Shown: positions 1-6,760, numbered from the stretch's first letter. The stretch is 10,594 bases of DNA from a bacterium (GCA_021779435.1 JAJYAR010000038.1:1-10594); one strand, 5' to 3'. Made by a program: numbers and translations. Notes: generated from the letters alone by a model not told the origin.

Positions 1-1
1 A

Positions 2-583
2 GAATTCAAGGAAACCGAGCCAGAACACCGCCACGTTTCCCATCTTTACGGGCTGCATCCCGGCGACGAGATCACCCCGCGTGGCACTCCCAGACTTGCC
101 GCGGCGGCCCGGCAGACGCTGGCCATGCGCGGAGACGGTGGCACCGGCTGGAGCATGGCTTGGAAAATCAATTTTCAGGCACGACTCGAGGACGGAGCCC
201 ACGCCGACCGCATGCTCACGAACCTCATCAGTCAGTCCACGCTGCCTAACCTCCTCGACACATGCCCTCCCTTCCAGATCGACGGCAATTTCGGAGGCTG
301 TGCGGGGATTGCCGAGATGTTGCTGCAGTCCCACGCGGGCGAAGTCGATCTGTGGCCTGCTTTGCCCCCTGCATGGTCTGAAGGCAGCGTCACCGGCTTA
401 TGTGCGCGGGGCGCGGTGACGGTGGATCTCGAATGGAAGAACCACAAAATCTCCATGGTCCGCCTCGTTTCGCGCAATGGAGGTCCGCTGAAGGTCCGGA
501 ATGGCAGCAATGACCTCGTCCTGAACACAAAACCGGGATTGCCGATCGTTTTGAACGCCCAGCTTCAGGAAGTGAGCCCATGA
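2..583 (+). CDS. GH95 alpha-L-fucosidase family protein, C-terminal part (5' end outside window)
   Basis: The frame is open from the first bases and ends at TGA 581-583, giving 193 residues of what is normally a protein of about 750-850 aa. The fragment carries GH95 hallmarks in order: an HRHVSHLYGLHPG block (residues 9-21 of the fragment), RGDGGTGWS (43-51), PPFQIDGNFGG (89-99), and a final beta-domain with the PALPPAWSEGSVTGLCARG pattern. Family knowledge: GH95 enzymes are inverting exo-alpha-1,2-L-fucosidases (some act on alpha-L-galactosides), and in Bifidobacterium AfcA the catalytic set includes Glu566, Asn421/Asn423 and Asp766. The Asp of the IDGNFG motif is probably the Asp766 equivalent (inferred from spacing). 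The acid Glu and Asn residues lie upstream and cannot be seen. It would release fucose caps from plant or algal polysaccharides. The visible part has no frameshift. A ROK kinase remnant follows after 31 bases on the same strand. Confidence 0.93.
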   Translation, partial: EFKETEPEHRHVSHLYGLHPGDEITPRGTPRLAAAARQTLAMRGDGGTGWSMAWKINFQARLEDGAHADRMLTNLISQSTLPNLLDTCPPFQIDGNFGGCAGIAEMLLQSHAGEVDLWPALPPAWSEGSVTGLCARGAVTVDLEWKNHKISMVRLVSRNGGPLKVRNGSNDLVLNTKPGLPIVLNAQLQEVSP

Positions 584-614
584 CGCAGCGGTGCTGGAAA
601 ATTGGCGCTCTGAC

Positions 615-1096
615 ATGAAAGTGATTGCCGCCGCTGACATCGGAGGCACGGCCATCAAGGTTGGCTTGATGCGCGGCTCGGAGATCCTCGCGCGCTCGGA
701 GATTCCGGCTTTCGCCACGGAAGGTCTCAGGCCCGCGCTCAAACGCATCCGTAATATCTGGCTCGACCAGGCGACATCGCTGGGTCTTTCCGCTTCGACA
801 ATCACTGGCGCCGGTCTGTCCTTTCCGGGTATTGTCGATCCGCGGTCCGGGCAGGTCTGGATAACTCCCGCTGGCAAGTTTGACGATGCCCGCGACCTTG
901 ACCTGCACGGCTGGGCAGAGGAACAGATGAGGTTGCCGTTGGTGGTCTGCAATGATGCCAAGGCGGCACTCATTGGCGAGTGGCGATATGGTGCTGCTCG
1001 TGGTGTTGCCAATGCGGTGATGATGACCTCGGAACGGGAGTCGGCACCGCCGTACTGATCAATGGTGCACTTCTGCACGGACCACACGGCCTCGCC
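615..1096 (+). pseudogene. ROK-family sugar kinase, frameshifted and 3'-truncated
   Basis: Translation from ATG 615 gives the ROK/hexokinase-fold N-terminus: phosphate-binding DIGGT at residues 8-12, a GLSFPGIVDP segment, and catalytic VCNDAKAAL with the base Asp at residue 114 (codon 954-956), followed by GEWRYGAARG. Frame 3 then breaks: after VMMT it reads to a stop at 1056-1058. Frame 2 from 1028 carries the expected continuation, LGTGVGTAVLINGALLHG, to about 1096. Loss of a single C next to 1028 explains the shift. The family's zinc motif (CxCGxxGCxE) and whole C-terminal half are missing; the sequence passes instead into transporter coding in frame 1. A GTG at 591 is an alternative start, but 615 matches the usual family N-terminus better. 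An intact ROK protein would phosphorylate a hexose or related sugar in the cytoplasm. Here about 160 of roughly 300 residues survive, so it is called non-functional, unless the frameshift is a sequencing error. Confidence 0.85.
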
Positions 1097-1104
1097 ATAA
1101 GGCG

Positions 1105-1776
1105 GGATCCGTTCTGGCGCGCCTGGGGCATCTCGAACCCGCCGCCAAAGTTGCGGAAATTGCCGCCTCCCTGGAGGAGGACGCGCAGCGAACCTCGGGC
1201 TCACTGCTGCACCGCGAACACCTGAAACCACTGAGTTTGGCCATAATGATCGCCGCGTTCAACCAGTTCGACGGCATCAACGCCGTGCTCTACTACAGCG
1301 GCGACATCTTCAAGATGGCCGGCGCAACCGGCACGGGCGCGCTAATGCAGTCGGTGACGATCGGCGTGGTGAACCTGGTAATGACCGTGGTGGCTATGTT
1401 TCTTATCGACCGGCTGGGCCGTAAGCCGCTGTTGCTGGCTGGCTCGGTGACTTTCATCGCGTCGCACGTCTTGGCCGCGTGGGCGTTCAAGATCCACCTC
1501 ACCGGCTGGCCGGTGCTGGTCGCGATGATGGGCGTGGTGGGTTCGCACGCGTATTCGCAAGGCGCGGTGGTGTGGGTGGTCATCAACGAGGTGTTGCCAA
1601 ACGCCGTGCGTGCCTGCGGTTCCGCCGCGTCCTCAAGGGTATCGCAAGCCCACGAACCTCACGCAGGACAACCACGCCAGGCACGGCCGCCGCGACCCGC
1701 GGGGATTCTGAGACGGCGCAGCGGCTCGATGTTTGATGTAGCCGGCCTCGGTGAGGCCGGGGTTTGTTCCGGTTGA
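1105..1776 (+). pseudogene. Sugar-porter MFS transporter remnant (middle and late helices only)
   Basis: Frame 1 enters sugar-porter sequence at about 1105-1115 in the cytoplasmic loop between helices 6 and 7 (AAKVAEIAASLEEDAQ at about 1138-1185). It continues through helix 7, with NQFDGINAVLYY at 1261-1296 in place of the family QQxxGxN motif. Helix 8 ends in the DRLGRK signature (1408-1425), followed by helices 9 and 10 and the EVLPNAVRA motif (1588-1614). Homology fades at about 1625-1632; the frame runs on without family similarity to TGA 1774-1776. Helices 1-6 and the last two helices are absent, so it cannot be a working permease. Any start downstream of 1200, such as TTG 1237, would be inside the gene. 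Family knowledge: sugar porters (TC 2.A.1.1) carry out proton symport or facilitated diffusion of hexoses and pentoses. It may once have formed an import-and-phosphorylate pair with the ROK kinase (inference). Confidence 0.83.
1742..1760. repeat. GC-rich perfect hairpin after transporter remnant
   Basis: CCGGCCTC (1742-1749), loop GGT, GAGGCCGG (1753-1760): an 8-bp perfect stem with a 3-nt loop. No T-run follows (next bases GGTTTGTTCC), so it is not a classical intrinsic terminator. It may be an intergenic REP-type repeat or a weak terminator. The roughly 110 bases on each side, from the end of transporter homology near 1632 to the GH59 start, show no recognisable coding. Confidence 0.6.
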
Positions 1777-1872
1777 GCATCGCGGAGAAGTCCTGCTACC
1801 GTTTTCCCGGCTCCTCACCTCCGTCCGGAACGACCGGACCCCTCCTCGATCCCATTTTTCCCACCGCCGACC

Positions 1873-3960
1873 ATGAAATCCGCATCGTCCGTCCCCCGCC
1901 TCCTCTGCGCCGCACTCCTGGCTCCTGCCGTCTGCCTCTTCGCCGGCACGGCCGGGGAACCCGTTGGCAAACAGGTCGCCACCACCGAGCAGGTCGTCCG
2001 GCTTGACGGTCAGGCCGGCGGAAAGCGCTTCGACGGGATCGGCGTCGTGAACGGCGGCGGAGCGACGGCCGTCCTGCTCAAGGACTATCCCGAACCGCAG
2101 CGCAGCGAAATCCTCGACCTGGTTTACAAGCCGATGTTCGGCGCGTCGGTGAGCGCGCTCCTCGTGGAGATTCCCGGTGACGGCAACTCCACGCAGGGCT
2201 CGATGCCGAGTCACAGGCACACGCGCGACGACCTCAATTACCGGCGTGGCTACACCTGGTGGGTTCTCGGCGAGGCGAAGAAACGCAACCCTGAGCTCAC
2301 CCTCGACGGCACCGCGTGGAGCGCGCCCGGGTGGGTTGGTGACGGCAGGTTCTGGTCGCAGGACACGGCCGATTACTACGTCACATGGCTGCGCGGCCTG
2401 CGCGACGTGTACGGCCTCCAGCTCGACGCGATCGGATGCCGGAACGAGAAGGGCGTCAGCCTGGAATTCGCGAAGACGCTGCGGGCGACCCTGAACGCGA
2501 ACGGGTTTCAAGCCGTGAAGCTGCACGCTTTCGACAACTGGCCAGCGAACAAATTCGACTTCGTGAAGGAGCTGCAGGCCGACGAAAAGGCGCGCGACGC
2601 GATCGACATCCTCAGTGCTCACGTGATGTACGACAAGGCCGACGGTCGGGTCTCCCCCGAGGTGCAGGCCCTGGCGGAGAAGTGGGGGAAGCCCATCTGG
2701 AACACCGAGGACCATGTGTACAAGAAGGGCTTCGATTGCGCGCTCAGCATTGTCCAGTGCTTCAACCAGAACTTCCTCCAGAGCGGCGCGACGAAGATCG
2801 TCCTCTGGTACGACATCGCGGGCGTGTATCCGCTGGAGCCGTATTCCGAGGACCCCGCCATGGTGCTGGCGCGTTCGCCCTGGAGCGGCCATTACCAGAT
2901 CCGCGAGGCGCTCTGGGGTTACGCGCACTACGGTCAGTTCACGAAAGTGGGGTGGGAATACCTGAAGGGCGGCTGCTCCGAGCTGCGCGGCGGCGGAAGC
3001 TTCGTCACGCTGAAATCGCCCGGCGGCGACTACAGCATCATCATCGAAACCAAGGGCGCCAAAGCCCCGCAGCAGGTTCGGTTCGAACTCGCGGGCGGGT
3101 TGGCCGCGCGCCGGCTCTGCGTGTGGCGCAGCGACGCGAAGGAGCAGTTCGTGAAGCTGGCCGCGGTGTCACCGGAGAAGGATGCGTTCACGCTGACGCT
3201 GGAGCCCGATTCGATCTACTCCCTCTCGACGACGACGGGGCAGCAAAAAGGCGGTTATGCCGCAGTGCCGGCCGACAAGGCGTTCCCGTTCCCGTACCGG
3301 GAGGACTTTGACAGCTACTCCACGCCGGAGCGTTACGGCTATCTGCCGCGGTACTTCGCGGACATCGCGGGGGCGTTCGAACTCGTGAAGCGCCCCGAAG
3401 GCGACGGCCAGTGCCTGCGACAGGTCGTCCCGATCCCGACGATCTCGTGGGCGCCCGATTGGCAGCCGTTCACGATCGTGGGCGACGATCAGTGGGCCGA
3501 CTACGAGGTGAGCGTCGACGTCAGACTGAACGCCGGTGACGCCGCGGCGGTGATGGGGCGCGTCAATCACGTGGGCACCGGATACGGCTTTATTCCGAAG
3601 GGCTACTTTCTCGAACTCGGTGACGACGGCCGGTGCCGGCTGGTGGTTGTCCGCGGGAAGGCGGACAAGAAGAAACTCGTGGGCGATGCGGAACAGCAGG
3701 CGCTGATCAAGGCGGCGAACGACGCGGCGGAAGGCGGCGAGAAGGAACTTGGCGCGACCAGGCTCGCGGGGATCCGTCCCGACGAATGGCACACGCTGAC
3801 GCTGCGTTTCGAAGGTGCCGTGATCACGGGCCTGGTGGATGGAAAGCAGGTGGTGACCGCGACGGACCCGCTCTATTCCCGCGGGATGGCGGGTCTGCTC
3901 GCCGGTGGCGGGAAGAAGCTGAGCACGCCGTATTTCGACAATCTGGTGATCAACCGCTGA
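1873..3960 (+). CDS. Secreted GH59 galactocerebrosidase-like beta-galactosidase
   Basis: 695 aa from ATG 1873 to TGA 3958-3960, close in length and order to animal galactocerebrosidase (GALC). Residues 1 to about 28 form a signal peptide with a hydrophobic core. A TIM barrel plus small beta-sandwich follows: FDGIGVVNGGGAT (53-65), VEIPGDGNSTQG (98-109), TAWSAPGWVG (147-156), acid/base candidate Glu192 in IGCRNE, nucleophile candidate Glu279 in WNTED, and WSGHYQIREALW with the QFTKVGWEYL stretch. From about residue 475 (YREDFD) to the end is the concanavalin-A-like domain typical of GH59. Family knowledge: GH59 is a retaining clan GH-A family; human GALC uses Glu182 and Glu258 and removes beta-galactose from galactosylceramide and related beta-galactosides. 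In this bacterium a plant or algal beta-galactoside or galactolipid is the more likely substrate (inference). The residue before the Asn-Glu pair is Arg rather than the Trp of GALC. No Shine-Dalgarno site precedes the ATG. A repeat-filled 335-base gap separates it from the GH31 gene, so co-transcription is uncertain. Confidence 0.92.
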   Translation: MKSASSVPRLLCAALLAPAVCLFAGTAGEPVGKQVATTEQVVRLDGQAGGKRFDGIGVVNGGGATAVLLKDYPEPQRSEILDLVYKPMFGASVSALLVEIPGDGNSTQGSMPSHRHTRDDLNYRRGYTWWVLGEAKKRNPELTLDGTAWSAPGWVGDGRFWSQDTADYYVTWLRGLRDVYGLQLDAIGCRNEKGVSLEFAKTLRATLNANGFQAVKLHAFDNWPANKFDFVKELQADEKARDAIDILSAHVMYDKADGRVSPEVQALAEKWGKPIWNTEDHVYKKGFDCALSIVQCFNQNFLQSGATKIVLWYDIAGVYPLEPYSEDPAMVLARSPWSGHYQIREALWGYAHYGQFTKVGWEYLKGGCSELRGGGSFVTLKSPGGDYSIIIETKGAKAPQQVRFELAGGLAARRLCVWRSDAKEQFVKLAAVSPEKDAFTLTLEPDSIYSLSTTTGQQKGGYAAVPADKAFPFPYREDFDSYSTPERYGYLPRYFADIAGAFELVKRPEGDGQCLRQVVPIPTISWAPDWQPFTIVGDDQWADYEVSVDVRLNAGDAAAVMGRVNHVGTGYGFIPKGYFLELGDDGRCRLVVVRGKADKKKLVGDAEQQALIKAANDAAEGGEKELGATRLAGIRPDEWHTLTLRFEGAVITGLVDGKQVVTATDPLYSRGMAGLLAGGGKKLSTPYFDNLVINR

Positions 3961-3968
3961 ACGCCCCG

Positions 3969-3985
3969 GCAGGGCACCCCGCCCA
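3969..3985. repeat. 17-nt REP-like word, copy 1
   Basis: GCAGGGCACCCCGCCCA, containing GGGC(acccc)GCCC, begins 8 bases after the GH59 stop codon. The identical 17 bases occur at 6615-6631 after the GH31 stop. A short stem-loop word that leads a larger repeat cluster in both places. Confidence 0.7.
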
Positions 3986-4013
3986 CATCAATTCGAAGGC
4001 GTCCGTCTTCCGA

Positions 4014-4035
4014 CGTGGCATGGGCGTCCCGCCCA
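4014..4035. repeat. REP hairpin (CGTGGCATGGGCG type)
   Basis: CGTGGCA is followed by the perfect stem TGGGCG (4021-4026), loop TCC, CGCCCA (4030-4035). The lead CGTGGCA is shared with the other members of the cluster and marks it as the same repeat family. Confidence 0.7.
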
Positions 4036-4044
4036 GGAAATGAA

Positions 4045-4068
4045 CGTGGCATGGGTATCTTGCCCATG
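4045..4068. repeat. REP hairpin (CGTGGCATGGG type)
   Basis: CGTGG lead, then CATGGG (4050-4055) pairing with CCCATG (4063-4068), with a T-G wobble inside. It differs from the 6642 copy only by one C-to-T change inside the stem. Same family and orientation as the first hairpin of the 6642-6711 element. Confidence 0.72.
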
Positions 4069-4090
4069 TCTGGAGTTTGGCCAATTCCGT

Positions 4091-4161
4091 CGTGGCACGG
4101 GCGTCTCGCCCGTGGGTTTGAGCTCAGGCCCAAGGCACATGGGCAAGATGCCCATGCCACG
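4091..4161 (-). repeat. REPIN-like composite element, copy A (inverted)
   Basis: Two dissimilar hairpins bounded by CGTGG at the left and CCACG at the right. The first is CACGGGCG (4096-4103), loop TCT, CGCCCGTG (4107-4114). The second is CATGGGCA (4138-4145), loop AGA, TGCCCATG (4149-4156). About 23 bases separate them. The reverse complement matches 6642-6711 almost base for base apart from a short variable stretch in the middle of the spacer. Two REP hairpins held as a fixed inverted pair with a tolerated variable centre is the architecture of REPINs, which in other bacteria are spread by RAYT (Y1 tyrosine) transposases encoded elsewhere. No RAYT gene is visible in the window. Confidence 0.82.
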
Positions 4162-4170
4162 ACGGAGGCA

Positions 4171-4243
4171 AGGCACATGGGCATCTTGCCCATCTGCCGT
4201 GCCGTCCGAGAGCAAACCACACGGGCGAGATGCCCGTGCCACG
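4171..4243 (+). repeat. REPIN-like composite element, degenerate copy C
   Basis: First hairpin ATGGGCA (4177-4183), loop TCT, TGCCCAT (4187-4193). Second hairpin CACGGGC (4220-4226), five-base loop with a possible G-T closing pair, GCCCGTG (4232-4238), ending in the CCACG boundary. Hairpin order and orientation match 6642-6711, but the CGTGG left boundary has become AGGCA and the spacer has drifted. It lies head to head with copy A, giving a mirror-image pair in the GH59/GH31 gap. The rest of the 3961-4295 gap holds no gene. Confidence 0.72.
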
Positions 4244-4295
4244 TTAAACTCGCGCCCAATTCACGCCGTTGACGGGCCCTGCGAACGCGTGCCGT

Positions 4296-6578
4296 ATGGT
4301 CAGACTCCCAATGAGACCCCCCCTGCTCCTGCCATTGCTGTCTGCTGTCGTTGCCCTGCTCGCGGTCCCTACCCGCAATGTCGCAGCCGAAATCACGTCG
4401 CCTGTCGTTCCAACCTGGACCCAGGTTGCCCCCGGCGTGTGGAAAACGACCATCGGCCAGGCCGAGGCGCTGACGCTGCTTTCCGCGGCGGGGGCACTGA
4501 CTCCGAGCGTCGACGCGCTCGCAGCCATGCCGGGCGTCGCGTTCCCGTTCGATCAGGCGGAGATCTATGGCCGCACTCTTCACCACCGTACCTCGGTGCG
4601 GTTTCCCCTCGCCGGCGACGAGGACGTGTACGGTCTCGGCGTGGATTTCGCGAAGATGCGCCGCAACGGCGATATCTTCGAGCTGCACGTGGACCACTGG
4701 GACGCCAAGCGCGGCATCACCGGAAGGACGCATGCCCCGGTGCCACTCTATATTTCTTCGAAAGGCTTCGGGGTGCTGTTCGATACCTCGCGCTATGTCA
4801 GGGTCACCGTCGGCCATGGTGTCCGGCTCGCCGCCAGGGAACGGCCGCCGGTGGTTGATCGCACCACCAACAAGATCATGCCGACGCAGCCGGGCGAGCC
4901 GCCGAAGGACGGGCGCTGGGTCTCGCAGCCGCGCTCCGACTCGGTCGAGGTGACGGTCAGCGCGGACGGCCTCGACGTGTATGTGTTTGCCGGGCCGAGT
5001 CCGCTTGATGCGGTGCGGCGCTACAACCTGTTCACGGGTGGCGGCGCGCTGCCTCCGAAATGGGGACTTGGCTTCCTGACGCGCGTCCCGACGTCCTCCA
5101 CGGCGCAGCAGGTCCTGAAGGAGGTCGATGAATTCAGGCGCAACGGGATCCCGCTGGACATGGTGGGACTGGAGCCCGGCTGGATGAACCATGCGTATCC
5201 CTGCTCGTTCGAGTGGGACGCCCGGCGTTTTCCGGATCCGAAGGGGTTTCTCGCGGAGATGGAGCGCCAGGGCCTTCACGTGAATCTCTGGTTCAATCCG
5301 TACGTGGGTCCCGCGACCACGCCGCTGTACCGTCAGCTTCTCCCCTTTGCAGGCACGCACCTGGTCTGGAACGGTATCGTTCCCGATTATACGATGCCGG
5401 AGGCGCGTAGCATCTTCGCGGAGCACCTGAAGCGCACGGTGCTCGAGCTGAGTCCGGCGGCGGTCGGCGGGTTCAAGATCGATGAAGTCGACGGCAGCGA
5501 TCGCTATCTCTGGCCCGAGTCGGCGGTGTTTCCCTCGGGCAACGACGCCGACCAGCTGCGTCAGACCTACGGGCTCCTGCTGCAGCGCGAGGTGTACGAC
5601 CTGTTTCACCAGGCGAACCGCCGCACGATGGGGCAGGTTCGCGGCACGAATGCCGGCGCGTCGCGTTTCCCGTTCGTCATCTACAACGACAACTACGAGT
5701 TCGAAGGCTACATCACCGCGCTGGCGAACAGCGGCTTTGCGGGTGTGCTCTGGTCGCCGGAGGTGCGCGGAAGCGACAGCGGCGTGGACATGCTCCGCCG
5801 CACGCAGGCGGTCTGCTTCTCCCCTCTGGCGCTCTACAACGGCTGGTCATCGGCGCAGAGGCTCTGGACTCACGCCGAGGTGAAGGAGCAGATCCGTGAC
5901 GCCATCGTGCTGAGGGGCCGGCTGCTGCCATATCTCTACAACGCCTTCGCCGAATATCATTATCGCGGCACGCCGGTGGTCCGTCCGCTCCAGCTGGCCT
6001 TCGGGATGCGCGTCGCCGATCCGAGGGAGCCGGGGAAACTCGATGCCACCGCCAACCCCTACGAAGTGCCGGCGTCGGTCCGCGAGGTGAAGGACGAGTT
6101 TTTAGTCGGGGACTCGCTGCTCGTAGCGCCGATCGATCCCAAGGACACGAAGCGGAAGGTGCTGCTGCCGCCTGGGAAGTGGTACGATTTCCACACGGGC
6201 AATTTCGCCGGCGAGAATGAAACGATCGAAGTCACGCCTCCGCTCGATCGTATCCCGTTGTACGTGCGTGACGGTGCGCTGATCCCGATGATCGAGGCCC
6301 GCGGGTCCGCTCCCCGGGCGGGCGACGTTGTTCCGCTCGAGATCCGCCATTACGGCGAAGCGGCCGGCAAACTCGCGCTGTACGACGATGACGGCGAGAC
6401 GTTCGACTATGAACGCGGCAACTCCAGCTGGACGCAGCTCGAGGTCAAAAAGGACGCCACCGGCCGGTTCGTGGGAACGGTCACGGCCGACTCGAATGGC
6501 CGCAAATGGAGCTACGGCGAGGTCCGGTTCACCTACATGACCTCGACCGCCAACGCACGGGCGGACGTGAAGCAGTAG
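4296..6578 (+). CDS. Secreted GH31 alpha-glycosidase
   Basis: 760 aa from ATG 4296 to TAG 6576-6578; ATG 4311 is an equally plausible start and also leaves a clean signal peptide (LLLPLLSAVVALLAV, likely cleavage after NVAA). Residues to about 230 form the GH31 N-terminal beta-sandwich (YGLGVDFAKM, PVPLYISSKGFGVLFD). The (beta/alpha)8 barrel runs from about 240 to 580, then C-terminal beta-domains with DDDGETFDYERG, a common GH31 tail motif. In the barrel: DMVGLEPGW (Glu293), nucleophile candidate Asp396 in GGFKIDEVDG, acid/base candidate Asp465 in IYNDNYEFEG, and WSPEVRG (Glu489). These replace the WxDMNE and GDN forms of classical alpha-glucosidases, so it belongs to a divergent branch. Family knowledge: GH31 enzymes are retaining exo-acting alpha-glucosidases, alpha-xylosidases, alpha-galactosidases and others. 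The specificity here cannot be assigned. It would act in the periplasm or outside the cell beside the GH59 and GH115 enzymes. No Shine-Dalgarno site is visible. Confidence 0.91.
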   Translation: MVRLPMRPPLLLPLLSAVVALLAVPTRNVAAEITSPVVPTWTQVAPGVWKTTIGQAEALTLLSAAGALTPSVDALAAMPGVAFPFDQAEIYGRTLHHRTSVRFPLAGDEDVYGLGVDFAKMRRNGDIFELHVDHWDAKRGITGRTHAPVPLYISSKGFGVLFDTSRYVRVTVGHGVRLAARERPPVVDRTTNKIMPTQPGEPPKDGRWVSQPRSDSVEVTVSADGLDVYVFAGPSPLDAVRRYNLFTGGGALPPKWGLGFLTRVPTSSTAQQVLKEVDEFRRNGIPLDMVGLEPGWMNHAYPCSFEWDARRFPDPKGFLAEMERQGLHVNLWFNPYVGPATTPLYRQLLPFAGTHLVWNGIVPDYTMPEARSIFAEHLKRTVLELSPAAVGGFKIDEVDGSDRYLWPESAVFPSGNDADQLRQTYGLLLQREVYDLFHQANRRTMGQVRGTNAGASRFPFVIYNDNYEFEGYITALANSGFAGVLWSPEVRGSDSGVDMLRRTQAVCFSPLALYNGWSSAQRLWTHAEVKEQIRDAIVLRGRLLPYLYNAFAEYHYRGTPVVRPLQLAFGMRVADPREPGKLDATANPYEVPASVREVKDEFLVGDSLLVAPIDPKDTKRKVLLPPGKWYDFHTGNFAGENETIEVTPPLDRIPLYVRDGALIPMIEARGSAPRAGDVVPLEIRHYGEAAGKLALYDDDGETFDYERGNSSWTQLEVKKDATGRFVGTVTADSNGRKWSYGEVRFTYMTSTANARADVKQ

Positions 6579-6614
6579 TGCTTTTCAGAGGTCCGGCCCT
6601 GAATCGCGGGGTGA

Positions 6615-6631
6615 GCAGGGCACCCCGCCCA
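6615..6631. repeat. 17-nt REP-like word, copy 2
   Basis: Exact second copy of the 17 bases at 3969-3985, starting 36 bases after the GH31 stop. A REPIN-like element follows 10 bases later, repeating the order seen after GH59. Confidence 0.7.
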
Positions 6632-6641
6632 TGGGATCGAA

Positions 6642-6711
6642 CGTGGCATGGGCATCTTGCCCATGTGCCTGGGTCCGTCTTCAAACCCACGGGCGAGACG
6701 CCCGTGCCACG
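6642..6711 (+). repeat. REPIN-like composite element, copy B
   Basis: CGTGG boundary; hairpin CATGGGCA (6647-6654), loop TCT, TGCCCATG (6658-6665); a 22-base spacer; hairpin CACGGGCG (6688-6695), loop AGA, CGCCCGTG (6699-6706); CCACG boundary. It is the reverse-complement counterpart of 4091-4161, with the same boundaries and stems and a different centre of the spacer. It sits in the 182-base gap between the convergent GH31 and lacI genes, where two stable hairpins could also act as a bidirectional transcription barrier (inference). Confidence 0.82.
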
Positions 6712-6760
6712 TTTCCCCAGACACGGTATCGTGCAAGGCCGGTCCATGCGGGCGCTATGC

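Noticed and set aside
1103..1110. GGATCC at the ROK/transporter junction as evidence of a cloning chimera
   Set aside because: The same site occurs several other times in the window (for example near 3771, 5234, 8048 and 8106), so its presence at the junction is not informative.
1742..1760. Intrinsic terminator
   Set aside because: The stem is strong but no U-run follows on either strand, so it is listed as a hairpin repeat only.
1633..2928. 431-codon minus-strand open frame
   Set aside because: Lies opposite the GH59 gene and the transporter remnant and shows no protein-family pattern; GC-bias shadow.
4014..4243. Possible CRISPR array
   Set aside because: Units are self-palindromic, vary in orientation and spacing and belong to two hairpin types; there are no constant-length spacers and no cas genes. 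A REP cluster fits better.
3873..5609. 578-codon minus-strand open frame across the repeat cluster
   Set aside because: Runs through the GH59 end, the REP hairpins and GH31 antisense; hairpin repeats translated as protein are not a gene.
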